Below, one piece after another: positions 15,286-16,809 of a stretch of 16,809 nucleotides of DNA. Positions within the stretch are counted from its first letter, which is position 1, and the number at the start of each line of letters is the position of its first letter. A program made the position numbers and the translations under genes. Source of the stretch: an uncultured Eubacteriales bacterium (GTDB taxonomy: Bacteria > Bacillota > Clostridia > UMGS1883); contig CAJJUC010000029.1 in assembly GCA_905195005.1 (NCBI GenBank), forward strand, positions 1 to 16,809. The letters run 5' to 3'. The notes below the pieces were generated by a model. That model did not search any database, was not told the origin of the DNA, and worked only from the letters and a program-made list of their open reading frames with translations.

Positions 15286-15329
15286 TCAATATTAAGGGGA
15301 TGCCTCAGGCACCCCCTAATATTGATTTT
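15286..15329 (+). terminator. Strong hairpin between lipoprotein and ATPase genes
   Basis: A nearly perfect stem (15286-15304 with 15308-15325, one mismatch and one bulged A, loop TCA) is followed by TTTT. It begins ten bases after the lipoprotein stop. It may be a partial terminator or a 3' stabiliser that keeps binding-protein mRNA in excess over the transporter genes. Confidence 0.7.
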
Positions 15330-15338
15330 CGGACATGG

Positions 15339-15373
15339 TGCAATCGGTTTGAACCTGTTTCGAACCGATTGCA
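15339..15373 (+). other. Second hairpin upstream of the ABC ATPase gene
   Basis: TGCAATCGGTTTG (15339-15351) pairs with CGAACCGATTGCA (15361-15373) over 13 positions (one T-G pair) around AACCTGTTT. No T-run follows, so it is not an obvious terminator. It lies 41 bases before the ATG at 15415 and may protect a processed 5' end or affect translation. Confidence 0.5.
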
Positions 15374-15414
15374 ATGCGTTTGAAAAACGGCGCAAAGGCT
15401 AAGGAGGCAGAAAC

Positions 15415-16809
15415 ATGCATGACGCATACGCAATTGAATTAAAATCAATTACGAAAAGCTTTGGCTCGATAAAAGCAAACCATAATGTCAGCCTTGCATT
15501 GAAGCACGGCGAAATTCTTGCGCTGCTCGGCGAAAACGGCAGCGGAAAAACAACGCTTATGAACATGCTTTCGGGCATTTATTTCCCGGACAGCGGTCAG
15601 ATTTTTGTTGACGGCAAAGAGGTTGTGATACGTTCTCCCAAGGATTCGTTTAACCTCGGAATCGGCATGATTCATCAGCATTTCAAGCTGGTTGACATAT
15701 TTACGGCAGCGGAAAATATTATCCTGGGCGTTCCGGATAAGAAACGCCTTGATATTAAGGCGAAAACCGCGGAAATACAGAAGCTTGTCGATAAATACGG
15801 CTTTGATATTGACCTTTCAAAGAAAATTTACGATATGTCGGTTTCGGAAAAGCAGACGGTTGAAATTATAAAAATGCTCTACCGCGGCGCAAAAATTCTT
15901 ATCCTTGACGAACCGACAGCAGTGCTCACACCGCAGGAAACGCATCGTCTGTTTGACGTTCTGCGTAATATGCGTAAGGACGGCAAGGCAATTATAATTA
16001 TCACGCATAAGCTTCATGAGGTGCTTGAGCTGTCCGACAGGGTTGCGGTTCTCAGAAAGGGTGAATATATCGGGTCCGTTGAAACAAAAGACGCAACCGA
16101 AATGTCACTCACCGAAATGATGGTAGGCAAAAAAGTCAGCCTGAACATCGCAAGAACAGATCCTGTTAATCCCGTTGAAATGATAAGCGTTGAAAATCTC
16201 ACGTGCATTAATGAGGATGGCATTAAAACGCTTGACGGCGTTTCGTTCACTGCCAGCGGTGGCGAAATTCTCGGAATTGCCGGAATTGCCGGCAGCGGTC
16301 AGAAAGAGCTGCTTGAATCGATTGCCGGGCTTCAAAGCTGCGAGGACGGCAGCAGTATTCTTTACACAGAGGAGAAGGGCGCTCAGCCGCAGCAGCTTAT
16401 CGGCAAAACCGCGCTTCAGATTAAAAACCTCGGTGTGTCGCTCGCATTTGTGCCGGAGGACAGGCTCGGAATGGGGCTTGTCGGCTCGATGGATATGATT
16501 GATAACATGCTCCTGCGCAGCTATAACGAGGGAAGTACCATGTTCACAGAGAAAAAGCCCTCGCGCGAGCTTGCAATTGAGATAAAGGACAGGCTGGAGG
16601 TTGTAACCCCCGGCATAACAACGCCTGTCCGCCGCCTTTCGGGCGGAAACGTTCAGAAGGTGCTTGTCGGGCGCGAAATTGCGCTTCATCCGAAGGTGCT
16701 CATGATGGCATATGCCGTCCGCGGTCTTGATATTAACACGTCCTACACGATTTACAATCTGCTCAGCGAGCAGAAGCAAAAGGGCGTTGCGGTTATATAC
16801 GTTGGCGAG
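15415..16809 (+). CDS. ABC transporter ATP-binding protein, YufO-like, two nucleotide-binding domains (3' truncated)
   Basis: 465 codons are visible and the frame stays open to the window edge; family members have about 500-520 residues, so little is missing. Domain 1 is complete: Walker A GENGSGKTT (39-47), signature MSVSEKQ (141-147), Walker B ILILDEPTA (161-169), switch His198. Domain 2 has a degenerate Walker A region (GIAGSGQKEL, 290-299, lacking the Lys-Thr pair), a good signature LSGGNVQK (408-415) and a Walker B region MMAYAVRGLD (430-439) without the usual acidic pair. An inactive-looking second site is common in the sugar and nucleoside (RbsA/YufO) group. ATG 15415 follows AAGGAGG (15401-15407). 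Two permease genes would be expected beyond the edge, forming an importer with the BMP lipoprotein. Confidence 0.93.
   Translation, partial: MHDAYAIELKSITKSFGSIKANHNVSLALKHGEILALLGENGSGKTTLMNMLSGIYFPDSGQIFVDGKEVVIRSPKDSFNLGIGMIHQHFKLVDIFTAAENIILGVPDKKRLDIKAKTAEIQKLVDKYGFDIDLSKKIYDMSVSEKQTVEIIKMLYRGAKILILDEPTAVLTPQETHRLFDVLRNMRKDGKAIIIITHKLHEVLELSDRVAVLRKGEYIGSVETKDATEMSLTEMMVGKKVSLNIARTDPVNPVEMISVENLTCINEDGIKTLDGVSFTASGGEILGIAGIAGSGQKELLESIAGLQSCEDGSSILYTEEKGAQPQQLIGKTALQIKNLGVSLAFVPEDRLGMGLVGSMDMIDNMLLRSYNEGSTMFTEKKPSRELAIEIKDRLEVVTPGITTPVRRLSGGNVQKVLVGREIALHPKVLMMAYAVRGLDINTSYTIYNLLSEQKQKGVAVIYVGE

Overview
The window looks like a chromosome segment from an anaerobic gut-type member of the Clostridia (Bacillota), perhaps near the Oscillospiraceae/Ruminococcaceae. 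The evidence is strong GGAGG-type ribosome binding sites, the dnaG-sigA operon, a lipobox substrate-binding protein, SLH (S-layer homology) anchoring domains, a YufO-type nucleoside ABC ATPase and roughly balanced base composition. The exact family is an inference; no 16S rRNA gene is present.

Layout. 1-317: end of a Tex-like S1-domain protein, then a terminator. 388-2325: an SGNH hydrolase and an AraC-type regulator, closed by a palindromic terminator. 2487-5316: dnaG and the primary sigma factor gene, one base apart, then a terminator that could work in both directions. 5361-5533: a cluster of short inverted repeats. 5533-7493 (minus strand): an OPA-like MFS transporter and a DeoR-type repressor with a 4-base overlap, behind a consensus promoter. 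7629-7850: a GGDEF (diguanylate cyclase) tail remnant with its own promoter-like sequence. 7905-8237: a tRNA operon (Met-CAT, Glu-TTC, Val-TAC) with a clear promoter and terminator.

8308-13202 is the most interesting part. A cobalamin (vitamin B12) riboswitch with a transcription terminator precedes two secreted proteins. The first is a cysteine-rich beta-helix-like protein of unknown role. The second, 1066 residues, combines GLUG-type repeats, an alpha/alpha-toroid domain, a DUF4430 (transcobalamin-C-like) domain and three SLH domains. Toroid plus DUF4430 is the domain order of animal intrinsic factor and transcobalamin. With the riboswitch, this suggests a cell-wall-anchored, B12-repressed corrinoid capture system in a Gram-positive bacterium.

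13319-16809: an apparent purine salvage and uptake operon. It has xpt, a BMP-family lipoprotein and a double-domain ABC ATPase cut by the window edge. The promoter sits close to xpt and leaves no room for the guanine riboswitch often found upstream of xpt. Two hairpins lie between the lipoprotein and ATPase genes.
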